From: Tillus elongatus
Taxonomy: Eukaryota > Arthropoda > Insecta > Coleoptera > Cleridae
NCBI GenBank assembly: GCA_964006375.1
Contig: OZ023270.1
Location: 75,796,391-75,860,390 of the forward strand
Length of the DNA: 64,000 nucleotides
Direction: 5' to 3'
Below the pieces are notes generated by a model. That model saw only the letters and a list, made by a program, of their open reading frames with translations. It searched no databases and was not told where the DNA came from. Shown piece after piece: positions 46,759-64,000 of this stretch (position 1 is the first letter of the stretch; each line of letters begins with the position of its first letter). The translations under genes and the position numbers were made by a program.

Positions 46759-47839
46759 ATGATTAGATTAACGGAAGTGCATAAAATAACAGTTATACAA
46801 ATGATTGGTTACGGAGATAAAACCCGAACACAACATGAAGTAACTCGCCTATTTCACGAGAAATTTCCTGATTTACCGCCTATATCCCAAGGAACAATTA
46901 GTAAAATAGAGAAGCAATTTCGCGAGTTTTGTCATGCAAGGCAGATAAAAAAAAGCAGCCAATGCACTGAGAGATGAAATCAAATTAGATGTGATGCTTG
47001 AATTTGTAGAAAACCCACATACATCGGCTAGAAAGGCATCCACTACATTTAAGGTTAGCCATGCATCGATAGTTAACACATTAAAAAAAATGCATCCCTA
47101 TAAAATAATACCTACTCAGGAGCTCATGGAAGACGATGTTGATAGGAGAACTTATTTTTTTGAGTGAATGATGGACATGTTGGATAACAATATTATCCAA
47201 TTAGAAGACGTTATGTTTTCTGATGAGTGCACTTTTTCACTTAACGGTCATGCTAATCGGCAAAATTGTCGCTACTGGGCAACGACAAATCATCACTGGA
47301 TGAGAGAAGAACACACGCAATACCCTCAGAAGGTGAATGTTTGGGCAGGGATTGTTGGAAACCATATCATTGGTCACTTTTTCATTGAGGGTAATTTGGA
47401 TGGCGATAATTATTTGGCACTACTTCAAAATGATGTCATTCCAACTTTGGAAAATTTAGATCCTGATCCAGGAAACCCTCAAGTTCCAGTGAATACGATA
47501 TGCTTTCAGCAGGATGGAGCACCACCACATTACCAACTCAATGTCCGGCAGTACCTCGATGCAATATTTCCCAATCGGTGGATAGGGAGGCGAGGATCGA
47601 TAGAATGGCCAGCGCTATCACCTGATCTTACCTTATTAGATTTCTTTATATAGGGATATGTGAAGAGCATTGTGTACAAAACTAAACCTTTTGATTTAAA
47701 TGACTTAAAAGAACAAATAACGCTTGAGATTAGGTCAATCACGCCTGATATGTTAAATAATGTTAGAAGACAGTTTTATTTAAGATTAGGGTGTTGCCAA
47801 GAAGTTCGCGGTGAACATTTTAAGCATATACTTCATTGA
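46759..47839 (+). pseudogene. Mariner-like DD41D transposase with three lesions
   Basis: About 360 codons. The N-terminal DUF4817-like helix-turn-helix reads VHKITVIQMIGYGDKTRT and ISQGTISKIEKQFREF. The core has FSDECTFSLNG (first D), NVWAGIVGN, CFQQDGAPPH (second D) and SPDLTLLDFFI (third D), with 41 residues between the second and third D. Lesions are an extra A in the A-run near 46948-46955, TGA at 47165-47167 and TAG at 47651-47653, after which the frame continues to a TGA at 47837-47839. Confidence 0.88.
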
Positions 47840-48209
47840 CATTCATAGTTCTTTTTAGTCTTTTACCTTTTATTACATTTTGCATTACATTTTAGTTTTT
47901 TGTTGTATTGTAGCGAATTTTGGTAACCACATGATTTTATTTTATTCTATCTTAATTGTCGCAATAAACATGAAACGATAAAATTTTTGAATAGAGAATG
48001 AACAGACCTTTCAAACGACATATCACAAGCCTATACTTCCCCTTTAAAAAATTGTGGGTTGTACCTGTCATTCGAAGGGGGTTGAAGGTATAAATCGCAT
48101 TTTAACGTCGAAAAATGTCAATTTATAATTTAAATTTGACGTATTTCGGGATTTTTTATAAGAATGTACAGTAACCGAAATAATGAATTTATTCCATTTG
48201 GCTTTTGCA

Positions 48210-48349
<140 letters not shown>

Positions 48350-48382
48350 CATATGTTAAAAAAGCGTAAATCCTTTATATAA

Positions 48383-48415
48383 GTTAGCTACCATAACACA
48401 CTTGCTGCATCCAGA
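48383..48415 (+). repeat. Solo TAMR right end
   Basis: gctaccataacacacttgct followed by gcatccaga is a diverged right end of the family 40 bp after the TA tract. The following stretch, 48416-49105, has no recognisable gene. Confidence 0.6.
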
Positions 48416-49106
48416 CTTTCGTACTTTTTGGAAAATCGAAACATTTTAATTAATTTTTCACTAACTACCCTAGTTACACACCAAACACGAAAGACAACGA
48501 CTGTGTGTGTTTTTAAAAATGCTTTTAGCTGCCTATTTGTAATACATAATAATATATCTTAATTTGGGACACTCTAATTGTAGGTAAACTCCTTATGCAC
48601 CCCTGAAAGTAGCGATAAAGGGAAGAGGTACCTCATACCAGTCTAGGTCACCTTGCAAAGTGACCACTGGTCATAAGAGTGTCCATCTGGAAAAATACAG
48701 TTCTATATCGCAACTAGTAGATAAGGTATAGAAGTTACGTGGGAATATGTATTGTAGTTTTTTATTCAACTTGCTCTAGAAACCAGTTATTTTTATTTCA
48801 ATGTATATTTATTGTTGCCCTATTTCTACACAGAAATACTAAACGAAAGGGTTTAAACCTGATTTTCTAGATATCACAAGAATTAATACGATCCTGTTAT
48901 TTTTTGATACCTATGGGAAAGCGTCTAGTACGTTTGACAAGGGATCTTATTTTACAGATAGAAATCCCGTTTACCTATATTAGAAGCGCCCTTATAATCC
49001 AGTCATTTGATAGTGGGTATATCATGCCTTCTTACTGTGAATATTTCAAGAGCATTTATTTGTTTAATATTGATTTTACTTTGAGAAACAAACTATTAGA
49101 CACAGT

Positions 49107-49163
49107 TTGTTAGTGAATTTTCACAGAAAAAATTCGTTAATGAGGAGAAACCGACTTCCGAAG

Positions 49164-49261
<98 letters not shown>

Positions 49262-49900
49262 TTTATATGTAAACACAGTAACTTGGCAAGCGTGTTACAT
49301 GAGTGAATGGCTTGGACAAGTTCGTTATAAAATCCAACTAGTTTCTTTGAGAACATTTAGCGTTTTCTTTCTAAAATTTTTGGTATAAAAATGGCAAGGT
49401 TATTTTAACCAGATTTGGTTAGTACCCAAGTGGCTCATATGTAGCGTATACCATGTACCAGCATTATGTTCTCAAGCTTTAAATAAAAAAAGTTGTAAGC
49501 ATTTAAAGAAACTGGTGGTCAAAGAAGGTCACAATACCAAAACAATATATGTGATTAACAAAATGTGGGTAGGTACGACATATTGCAGACGAAGATTAAG
49601 CTTTTCTGGTGCAGAAAGGTAAAAGGTCCCAAAGAAATACTTTCCAAAATTGATCATTTTCCTTCTGGAAACGTCAGACTCGCTATTTTGAACGTGAAAA
49701 TTGGTGATTTTTAAACAAACATTATCAAACGAAGGCGGGTTTTGAACAACAAAAATTGCAAGAAGTGCGCTTAACAGGGTCTTGCATTTCTGTTTGGATA
49801 ACTGTTGTTCTTCATTTGACTATAATAATTGCAGAAAATTTACTTGAAGTAGACCATTTCTGCGATTTTATGGCAGCAGTTTAAATTAATAAATTGTGTG
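49107..49900 (+). repeat. Diverged TAMR copy H
   Basis: The left end tagtgaattttcacag, a TA tract (49167-49259) and a strongly diverged block (gcttggacaagttcgtta, gttgtaagcattt, cattttcctt) are present. No right end was found. Confidence 0.6.
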
Positions 49901-50954
49901 ATTTAAATTTGTTAAGAAAATTAATTTTAAAAAGTTTATTTCTTTAGTCAATAAGTTGATGAACGAGCAAACCATACAAGGTACACTGGTAATTGCATTG
50001 ATTGACCATGGGAAAACAATCATCAGGAAAAATATAAAAATTTGGTACTGTACAAATACCCTAAAATTGCAATTTCAGTGTTTATATTGTTTACGACTGG
50101 TTTACTTCTCCGTACCTTTGCTCTGACTCATCCAAAATGTTCAATAATTTGTTTAACTGCATTTGGTGTTGGTTTCGATTTTTGTGGATATCAGTTCGCA
50201 AATATTCATAGATTCATATGTTCTTGAAATAACTGTATTATATTGATAAATAAATTCAAATAATCGTCACCTGTATAATTTAAACCCCCTGGCATGATTG
50301 TTTGAAGAAATCAAAAAGCAAGTGACATTAATTTAGCATCTGTCTGACAGTTTTAAACGTCATAGGGGCCAACTAAAGTGAGATCAAACAGCTATTGCAA
50401 TAGAAACACAGAAAATTGCTAAGATTTCGAAAGACCATTTTTCGTATAAAAAACCCCATAGAAATTTTCTTAGCGGAATAAGCTTAAGTAATCAAAATAG
50501 GGACTTTCTACTTGAAAAACTTATGTTTCAACAGTTGTTTCATCGTAATTTTGGTGCTTCTTTTTTGAACACTGTGTATCAATAAATTCAATAATTTTAC
50601 TCAAATACTGTTAGGACGGCCTCATCTACAAGGAAAGCAATCCAAAGTAAATAATTATGTCCTGTGTATATATCTCAAAAAAAGGGAACAAGACTTAGGT
50701 ATATAACATTGTACACAAAAATTATTCAGAATTTTACGCAAAATCTCAAAATGTCATAATATACTGTATGTCCAATTTGAAATAAGGAAGTTGACATCTA
50801 CTTCCTGTATAACCGTAAATACCACTAATCTGAAAATATTTTTGCCGAGTGTCTCCCAATTGTATTAGTATAGTATAAAATCCTTATGATGGTTTTTCCA
50901 CTATCATCCCATGCAGTTTCCGGTGGTTCACCCTGTATACAACTGGTAGTAACA
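49901..50954. other. Unassigned stretch
   Basis: No gene was recognised. The segment 50768-50850 resembles the extra block in the inverted-repeat element at about 16810-16880 (shared word aaataaggaagttgac/ata), so part of it is probably an old copy of that element. Confidence 0.4.
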
Positions 50955-51207
50955 GTTTGGATGCAGCAAGTGTGGTGTGTTAGCGCGTTTTTATTACCTT
51001 TTTTCAAATTTTAATAAAATAATTGATTCTCAACCAATATAATCCAAGTTTGGTATGTTGCAAAAACTATTAAGGCACGTGTACGGAATTTTATCGAACC
51101 AAATGTAGTGTTTTCGGAGATACAGGTTTTTTCTTTTCGAAAATTATTCGTATTTGAAAGATGTTTATGAAAATTCGCTACTATGACACACTTGCTGTGT
51201 CCAGACT
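50955..51207. repeat. TIR-bounded TAMR-end module (diverged)
   Basis: Ends ggatgcagcaagtg (50955) and cacttgctgtgtcc (51207) are inverted, 250 bp apart, like the roughly 313-bp modules of the intact copies. The stretch 51208-51619 to its right holds nothing recognised. Confidence 0.55.
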
Positions 51208-51619
51208 TTTTTATTTTTATGACTTTTCAAATAGAGTGTAGGACGCTGAATTTTTTTTTGTGGTTTCTTAGATGTTTGGTTGTTACTTATGAACTACCAG
51301 TAGGCATTACAACAGTTCATTTATTTTAATAGATGAGAGTACCCCTATTAGAACCTAGCAGCTGCCTAGCTTCGGTTGAAAAAAAATCGATTTATTTTAA
51401 TATATCAGTAAAATGTTGGTCGAAAGAAGTTATGAGCACTACCTATTCGTTGCCAGTAGACTTCTTGAAACTGACCCTATAGAAAAGGATTCTGTTAATT
51501 TGAGGTTGGGCTCAGTTAAACAAACTTTTCAAAAGTCTTAAGGTCGCGTAAATACCTAAGTATAGTCTTTCCCGCATTTTTCCAAACATTAACATTTTAG
51601 AATAGCAACCATTTTTAGC

Positions 51620-53566
<1,947 letters not shown>

Positions 53567-53970
53567 TCCAGGGATTTTATTTAAGCACTTTCTTACCGTA
53601 TTTATTATTTAATTAAATCTGAATATCAATGGTACTTTTAAGTAGACTTGAAAAATATTTTTTCAAAATTTTCGAAAGAAAATGATATCTATGTTATTGA
53701 TAATAAAAAACTATTATATCGCATGGGCTGTAGTTGTAACAAGCTTCGACGGACGCAAATATAGCTTTTTATGTTTTTTTCCATATCTACAAATTTTCGA
53801 ATGGTGAACATTTTTGTTTTCAAAGAGTTTTTTTTACTATTTATGGATATCGATGGACCAAATCTTGAACTAAGAAGTGTTTGGAAGGGCCTTCAGTAGT
53901 GTCGAATTCGTAGTCTTTAGTATTTAAGTCTTTTATAAAGTCAAATATTCAAAACCAACGGTCGGTTTTT
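53567..53970. other. Unassigned stretch
   Basis: About 400 bp of AT-rich sequence without a recognised gene or repeat. Confidence 0.4.
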
Positions 53971-55414
<1,444 letters not shown>

Positions 55415-56304
55415 ATTTTTTTACCTATAAGGAATTTGCAAACATGATCATTTTCGAATGGCTTCGTCAGATTTCAGAAATCATCTGTGTCAAATGCAAA
55501 ACTCCTATATTGTTCTAACATTTTATCACAAACGTTTATGCGCGAGTTGAACTTTCTGTTCAAATGTAATGTAATTATTATTATTCGGTGCCAAGAATGT
55601 CTTGCATTTCTTTAATTTCCCACCAGGTTAACATCAGGTCAAATTTAATAAAAGTAACCTGTTTTTTGAACGAGTTTTAATAAAAATAGTTCTCAGGCGT
55701 TTGAAATTTAAGGGCTGCTAGAAATACTTTGATTGAAATGACCAATGGTCACTTCAAAAGCTACACTGCTTTAAGTTCACCTGTTATTCTTATGAAGCAG
55801 AAGGGTGCATATAATAAGCAACCCTTGAAAACAGGTTATTTCAACACCTAAACATGTGTCGAGTCTATAAAATAAAGGTAGCAAATTATATTACCCGTCA
55901 AACTTAAAAAATAGATAAAAATTATGAAAGTTATTTGTTCTGGAATATACAAGCAAGAATATTTAACGATGTCACCACTTAGATCACGGGAACTGCAATA
56001 AATCTAGCTATCTAAATTATAAGTCTGGACGCAGCAGCAAGTGCGTTATGGTAGCCAATTTTCATAGAATTGACGTTAGCATCTCTTTAGAAAATTATGT
56101 TAATTAGGGGGAGAAAAAAAAATTCATATAAAAAAAATCATATTCGCAGGCATACGTCAACATTATGGATGGCATTTTCACGCCTGTTAGGTTTGATTAT
56201 TTTAACTGAAATACATTATTATTTTAAATTGTACATCACAAGCACAAGCTAAAAGCTTTTATGTTAACTAAAAGTACGCTGTATAATTACTTTAAATAAA
56301 TTAC

Positions 56305-56305
<1 letters not shown>
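55415..56305. other. Unassigned stretch with a solo TAMR end
   Basis: Mostly unrecognised. At 56024-56060 a lone TAMR end occurs (tctggacgcagcagcaagtg, with a duplicated cag unit). Confidence 0.4.

Positions 56306-56378
<73 letters not shown>
56306..56378. repeat. (TA)n microsatellite
   Basis: About 70 bp of TA repeat directly left of the mariner end gtgtttcccaaactgg. Confidence 0.9.
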
Positions 56379-56382
<4 letters not shown>

Positions 56383-58983
56383 TTTCCCAAACTGGATGGG
56401 AATGTATTGCTATCTACGTTATTATTAGAGATGGGGAGACTGTTAAATTGGCAATCTCTTGTAGAATTTCATGCTCGTTTCAAATATGGCTTGTATTTTG
56501 CGCTGCTTCTTTTCGTTTTCGAGTTATTTTTAAAAAAAATTGTCGATTTCTTTTTTCTTCAATGTCTAAGTAGGCGTTGTTCTGACATGTCTAAGACTTG
56601 CACATTATCAGGACACTTCAGAGTAATCTTTTTGTGCTATTTTCAACTTTGGATTGTCATTTGTTTTTGAGCTACAGGTATCAACGTTTGTTTTATTATG
56701 GCAGCCATATTGGACTTTTTGCTCATGTGATAGCCTGTGAAAAGAGCTTTCTAGTGATGCACAACATGCTTGAGAAATATTGTAATTGCACCGACAATTT
56801 TGAGAAAACCCGTTTTGAGGATAGTAGGCTATGAAATCCAATACCAGAAAACAAATGACAAAAAAAGTGTTCAAAAAGCAGTAGGCCATAGAGTGTAACA
56901 ATAGGCTTATATTTTTAAGATAATTTTCCGTAATAATTCACTATAAAAAAATTTTGTGATTTAATTTTAATACTTAATGAGGTAATAATGCTAGGTAATA
57001 TTATGTGAAACAATTTAATAACGAAACCCGGCAATAACAAATAGAAACTTGAACTCCACAAAACAACACAATTAGAAACGGCACTCAACAAATAATAAAA
57101 GAGAAACTTAAAAATAAACTAAACAGAAAATTGTTCAATATGGCCACCACGGGTAATGCAATTTATACACCTTTTTGAAACATGCCTGCAAACTCTGGTG
57201 AGGGTGTTTTCGTTAATATGACTTATAGCTTCCGTGATTATGTTTCGTAATTCATTGATATTTTGTGGTGGAACGAATTTATACACATCATTCTTCAGAG
57301 TACCCCAAACATAAAAATCCATGGGTGTTATATCAGGACTTTGAGCACACCAATGAACTGGCCCATTGTTACAAATGACACGATTATCAAAATTTTGGTA
57401 CAAACATTCTTTGACGATCCTTGCATTGTGAGCTGGACAACCGTCTTGTTGGTACCAAATCTCGTCTAAATTATCATGAACTCTTCTTATTGTTGGTAAG
57501 ATATAATTTCTCAATAGATTAAGATACCTTTCCACAGTTAAATTATTTTCAAAAAAGAACGGACCAACAATAAAGTTACCTGGATTTTTTAAAAATTAAC
57601 TGTCTAATCTACAAATAAAAATAACAGTTTTTTACCTAATAAGCCGCACCAAACATTAATACTAATGCTGTCTTGCAATCACCTTTCTTCCTTTAGATGG
57701 GGATTTTCATTTGCCCAATTATGGCGACTATACACACCACAATTTGTAAATCTGAATTCATCAGTCCTTATTATTGTCAAATGAAAATTTTCATCTTGCT
57801 GACATTGTCCTTGATACCATCTGCAGAATTCGCTTAGGGTAACCGTCAACATTTAAGCCTTGTACGATTGTAGGTTTGTACGGATGGTAATGGCTTTGTT
57901 TTAATACACGGTGTACCGTACTTTTTTAAACGTCAATTTGTTCACCATAAAACCGAACAGATTGCGGAGGGTTTTCGTTTGAAACCTGTAAGACGGCATT
58001 TTTCTTTCTTCATTTCTAGGCATTGGTAGTTTCTTTGCGTGGATGCTACCGTCGTTCAATAGATTCCTCACTATCCTGCGAAATATTTTGGTGTTTGGTT
58101 GTCGTCTTTCGGGTTAGCTGTTTTGATATGAATTTGCAGCTGCCTCAGTATTTCGGTTAGAGCGAATATAACATTCCAACATGTCATAATATTCTTCATT
58201 GCTGAACATATTGTTGAATAATATTTAAAATAAACCGGAAACAAACTATTTAGTACAAACTTTTAACCAACGTGTTAAATGTACCTCAAATTGTTCAGAT
58301 AATTAAGAATGACAGTATGCTTAATTGTCGCGATTGTGTTATATCCATAGCAACCTTTCTTCTGTTGTTTTTCAGTTGACTTACGTTTAAAAATCAAACA
58401 ATTTTCAAAGGCGTCTTCGTAAATCATTAATTTGCTTTTAGTTAAGTTCTGTTAGTAAATTTAGTTATTTACTAGGTTTACCTATTTAATTAAATTATAA
58501 TTTTTTTTAGGATAATGTTGTAATGTACAATATCATTTGCTTTAATGAGCCGATTCATTGGTGTGCTCAAAGTTCCTTTTTTTTTATCGTGAATCATTAC
58601 GAAAAATTATGTTAAAAGTAGAAGTCAATTGTTAGACTACATGGCCTACTGCTTTTTGAACACTTTTTTTTGTCATTTGTTTTCTGGTATTGGATTTCAT
58701 AGCCTACTATCCTAAAAACGGTTTTTCTCAAAATTGTCAGTGCAATTACAAGGTTTCTCAAGCATGTTGTACATCACTAGAAATCTCTTTTCACAGGCTA
58801 TCACATGAGCAAAAAATTCAATATGGCTGCCATAATAAAAACAAACGTTGATACCTGTAGCTCAAAAACAAATGACAATCCAAAGTTAAGAATAGCACAC
58901 AAAGATTACTCTGTAAAAAGTGTCCTTATAATGTGGAAGTCTTAGACATGTCAGGTCAACGTATACTTAGATATGGAAGAAAA
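56379..58983 (-). mobile_element. Mariner-like element with ~350-bp TIRs, right end truncated
   Basis: The left terminus gtgtttcccaaactgg follows a TA tract. The inverted repeats match between 56545-56895 and 58650-58983 (for example ggtattggatttcat). The outer 165 bp of the right TIR are missing, cut off by the TAMR-type end at 58984. A broken transposase lies between. Confidence 0.8.
57119..58215 (-). pseudogene. Mariner-like DD41D transposase, multiply broken
   Basis: The minus strand starts MFSNEEYYDMLECYIRSN (DUF4817-like). The core reads IIRTDEFRFTNCG (first D), NVWCGLLG, NPGNFIVGPFF, WYQQDGCPAHN (second D) and SPDITPMDFYVWG (third D), with 41 residues between the last two. Several stops and shifts lie upstream of 57535; the last 138 codons are open. 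Confidence 0.85.
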
Positions 58984-61051
<2,068 letters not shown>

Positions 61052-62497
61052 GATTTTTTTGGATATTTATTTGCATGTTTAGTAAAGTTTATGGTTTAAC
61101 GGTCTATAATTTTTCTAGCTAATTTTCGTAGAACAAATTCGTTAATGCATTTTTGCATTTTTTATCCAAATATAATGCGTTTATAAGAAAAAAAATCTGG
61201 ACGCAGTAAGTGCGTTTTGGTAGCGAATTTTCGGTAAATTTGCAGATTAGTTCCCGAACGCTTTTCAAAAAACTGTTTTCAGAATCCTGCCTAAGGCCCC
61301 CCCTGAATCCACAAACCCCAAGAAAAATTTCTGGTTCACACCCCCCCAGGAAGTTATGGGACCAGGAGTGAATAGGGGTGCTGGGCGGGGTAGGTAGTAA
61401 AAAGGAAATATGAGCAGTAAATGCGAATAAAACTGGCTTGAAAATTGCCTTTTTCACATCTTGGAGCCATATCCCCCTTAAACCCTGCCTACCCCGCACA
61501 GCACCCCTATTCCCCCAGGTGCCGTAACTTCCTTGGCGGGTATGAACAAGAAATTTTTCTTGTGGTTTATGCAAGAGGATGGTTGTATGCACGCGAGCGG
61601 GGAGGGAAAATCCCCACGACGAAGCAGCCACCCCCAACCCCCCAACCCTACCGCAAGGAAAGCGGGGGGTCCTGCTTCGTCGTAGGCATTTTCCTTCCTC
61701 CCTCGTGTGCATACAACCACCCTCGTTGCATAAACCACAAGAAAAACTTCTTGTTCATACCCCCCAAGGAAGTTACGTGACCTGGGGGCGAATAGGGCTG
61801 CTGTGCGAGGTAGGCGGGGTTTATTGGGGATATTGCTTCAAATAGACAGCTTTTGAGCAGTTTTCTTTGCTTTTTCTGCTCATATTTCCATTTTACTACC
61901 TACCCCGCCCAGCCGCCCTATTGGTTCCCACTCCCGTAACTTCCTTGGGGGGTGTGAACAAGAAAATTTTCTTGTGGTTTGTACATCCAGGTGGAGTCCT
62001 AGTACTATTTCTGAAAACAATTTTTTGAAAAGCGTTCGAGGGCTAATCTGCAAATTTACCGAATTTTTATTAAATTCTTCAAATTTCAATAACTCAATTT
62101 GCCATTAGCGTAAGCTTTGTTGGTTAGGAAACCCACATTTAAGTTTATTTTCGGAAAATTTTTGTATATTTTCAAATCATAAGTAATTTTGGTAAAATAT
62201 AGTACACTGTTTCTACTACATAGGTTATACCGGTAATCAGATTGATGCCTGGTCGCATTTGCTATTAAAAACATTTTTATGGAAATTCACTTAACAGATT
62301 TGCTGCATCCAGACTTGTGAAAAATGTTTATATATTTTCAAATAGATAAATTTATTTCGATGAAATATGGTACATTGTTTCTACTATATAGGCAACCAAG
62401 TTTGATGCCTGCTTCCTTCAAAGAAAGACATTTGCTATTAAAAATATTTTAAAGAAGATTCGCTATCATAACGCACTTGCTGCGTCCAGAGATTTTT
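61052..62497 (+). mobile_element. TAMR copy L, distal part with second palindromic cassette
   Basis: The family block resumes, followed by ctggacgcagtaagtgcg at 61198, the GC-rich palindrome, and right ends near 62310 and 62497. The order matches 52300-53566. Confidence 0.7.
61218..62075. repeat. GC-rich long palindrome, copy 2
   Basis: A second copy of the palindrome at 52322-53157, with its centre near 61660 and arms of about 420 bp. Both the arms and the outer TIR agree between copies, so the palindrome moved or was copied as part of the element. Confidence 0.8.
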
Positions 62498-63418
62498 TTA
62501 TTTTAATTAAACAATGTGTAATGTGTAAATCCTAAGGGCTTAAAACCCTTCATTCCATCTTATCTCTCACAACTTACTTTCTTATTTCCATAAGACTCGT
62601 TCCATATTCAAGCCCAGCTCTCTTCGCCCAACTTAAACACCACCCCACCCACCTTCTCCGTATCCTTTCTGGTGTGCGGTGTACAACTAAAGTGTTAACT
62701 CAATATCCGAGTCGTCTTAAGTTTTCTATGTAATTTGCATGGAAGCCATTTTGAAAGCTCCAGCATAGTGAAGTCTCCGTTAGCTGCTGCCTCCGGGGGT
62801 CCGAGGTGGCTGCCACCATGTGGGAGGGGGACTCTACCTCGACTAGGGTGGGCGAAGCGGGGGAAGGAGGTAACGTAAGCGAGGCGCGCGAGGGTTTTGG
62901 AAAAGCAGGAGCTCAGGTTCTCTCCCGCTAAGGAAATTACATAAACCTTAAGTAAGCGAGTCTGACGGTTGCTGTCAGACTGAAATTCAGATATTATGAT
63001 TAATTATGCTGTGCCGTGTTTCTCCTAGCTTTATCATGGTGTGCCTTGCATGTATTTGAGTACACACACTTTCTGGATGTTTGCGCGTATGTGTGTGTGT
63101 TTGTATACATATACACACAGATACACATACACGTGCAAGAATGTACGCCCCACTTGATAGAGAGTCTTTACTAGTCTCTCTAAGATAAGGTTTCGCTCTA
63201 CTTAGACGCGGCATTAATTAGATTGCTAATAAGAAATTTATGTTTCATTAAATATATATATATATATATTCAGCCCTGTTTGCTGCTGGAATTAATTAAT
63301 ATGGGGTGGAGGTATGGAATTCTGATATTGGAATTTTAATGGGCTTAAGTTTCTCTCATCTTATAGGCTATACGCTATACATGTACTACCTACGCTTAGG
63401 TAGAACAAAGCATAGAGC
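62498..63418. other. Unassigned stretch with GC-rich patch and (TG)n
   Basis: No gene was recognised. A GC-rich patch lies at about 62790-62920, short TG/CA repeats at 63060-63130 and a short TA repeat at 63252-63271. A weak resemblance to a LINE RT tail at 62590-62730 is not enough for a call. Confidence 0.4.
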
Positions 63419-63464
63419 CTACACGGAGAAAACAATTTCATTGGTTTCAATTTCTTAATTTATA
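63419..63464. repeat. Left-end fragment of the CACAGAG element family
   Basis: tacacggagaaaac followed by ttggtttcaatttcttaa matches the first 45 bp of the element at 9888. Confidence 0.5.
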
Positions 63465-63481
63465 GGAGAAAACAGGCTTAA

Positions 63482-63545
63482 AGGGGATAAGGATACTCCT
63501 ATTGCTTTTATAGACCTACGAAAGCATTCGATAATTTGTACTGTA
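63482..63545 (+). pseudogene. Tiny LINE reverse transcriptase scrap
   Basis: The plus strand reads TPIAFIDLRK, then a shifted AFDN-like sequence, matching the aFiDl-kAFD motif of LINE RTs. It is too short for classification. At 63718 a cagggtgttgaaattg end suggests a mariner-type element running to the window edge. Otherwise 63546-64000 shows nothing. Confidence 0.35.
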
Positions 63546-64000
63546 AATACTATTTCATAAGGCGAACAGAGCTGGATTGGATTGAAGAGATATGGGTATT
63601 GTTCTCAATATGGGTGATTAATAAGTGGTGACCAAAAATGAAACCCCATGTTCTTTGAACAATTTTAGAGAGGGTATGTCCTATACAATTTTTTCCTGTA
63701 ATGCTTCATTAAAAAGATACAGGGTGTTGAAATTGAATTTCAAAAAATAAATTTTTCCAATTTTTTAAAAAGTAGCACATATATTTTGTTGAAACTTCGC
63801 ATGTGTAGGCTGCTATGTAAGGCGCGTATTCTACCATAACAATTGAATCGGCTAATCCAGCAGTGGCGCGCGTAGCCACATGTCATTGGTTATCCCTCAA
63901 GAAAAAAACGGGTAAGCCAATGATATTATTTTTTATTTTTGGAATCTTACTTTCATTCGTGAACAAAATGACTCTCTTAATAATTTTCCGCACGACGCTT

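Noticed and set aside
50042..50227. 61-codon frame with a possible membrane segment
   Set aside because: It is short, without motif or neighbours that would support a gene.
62590..62730. Possible LINE RT C-terminal scrap
   Set aside because: Only a loose resemblance to the post-RT region of LINEs. No catalytic motif, and the length is too short to support.
62987..63214. 75-codon frame rich in Cys, Val, Thr and His
   Set aside because: It is a translation of a TG/CA repeat.

Overview
The window is a densely nested graveyard of transposable elements in a very AT-rich animal genome. The residents (Penelope-like elements, I-group LINEs with RNase H, a jockey-like LINE, Ty3/gypsy elements without env, and mariner-like transposons with DUF4817-type N-termini and DDE_3 cores) fit an arthropod, most likely an insect. 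Nothing here fixes the species. I recognise no host protein-coding gene, tRNA, rRNA or CRISPR array. Long (TA)n tracts recur about every 3 kb and act as hubs for insertion.

Layout. 1-8600: Penelope-like (PLE) fragments on both strands, broken by an intact I-like LINE (minus strand, ORF1 and ORF2, about 582-5773) and by one copy of a TA-bearing modular repeat, called TAMR here (6218-7588). 8600-13440: diverged TAMR pieces, one split by a 2.8 kb element with CACAGAGAAAA termini and a TA target duplication (9888-12672). 14740-16985: an internally deleted mariner and a second inverted-repeat element, separated by TA tracts. 17028-23801: gypsy copy 1, with near-identical LTRs, inserted in a TA tract. 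24000-24680: a mariner scrap, an inverted PLE tail and a TAMR end. 25640-27450: a mariner with roughly 300 bp terminal inverted repeats. 28200-29560: a jockey-like LINE fragment. 30223-43520: a TAMR copy split in its TA tract by gypsy copy 2 (31460-43279), whose gag is itself split by a full-length GC-rich two-ORF LINE (36270-41509). 43834-48212: a mariner with long TIRs, split by a 5'-truncated LINE, which is split by another TAMR copy. 48350-62500: mostly TAMR copies, two of them carrying a GC-rich 0.85 kb palindrome, plus a third long-TIR mariner (56378-58983). 62500-64000: mostly unassigned, with small element scraps.

The two LINEs at 582-5773 and 36270-41509 have intact reading frames, and both gypsy copies have LTR pairs differing at only a few positions, so activity is recent. 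Gypsy copy 1 has a nonsense codon in pol and a 1-nt gag-pol frameshift. Copy 2 has an intact pol frame but its gag is broken. Copy 2 is therefore a possible source of pol functions only. The LTRs carry a heat-shock-element-like array beside a TATA box, which suggests stress-linked transcription. The main undescribed material is the TAMR family, its in-frame 141-bp tandem units, its palindromic cassettes, and the repeated use of TA tracts as landing sites by unrelated elements.
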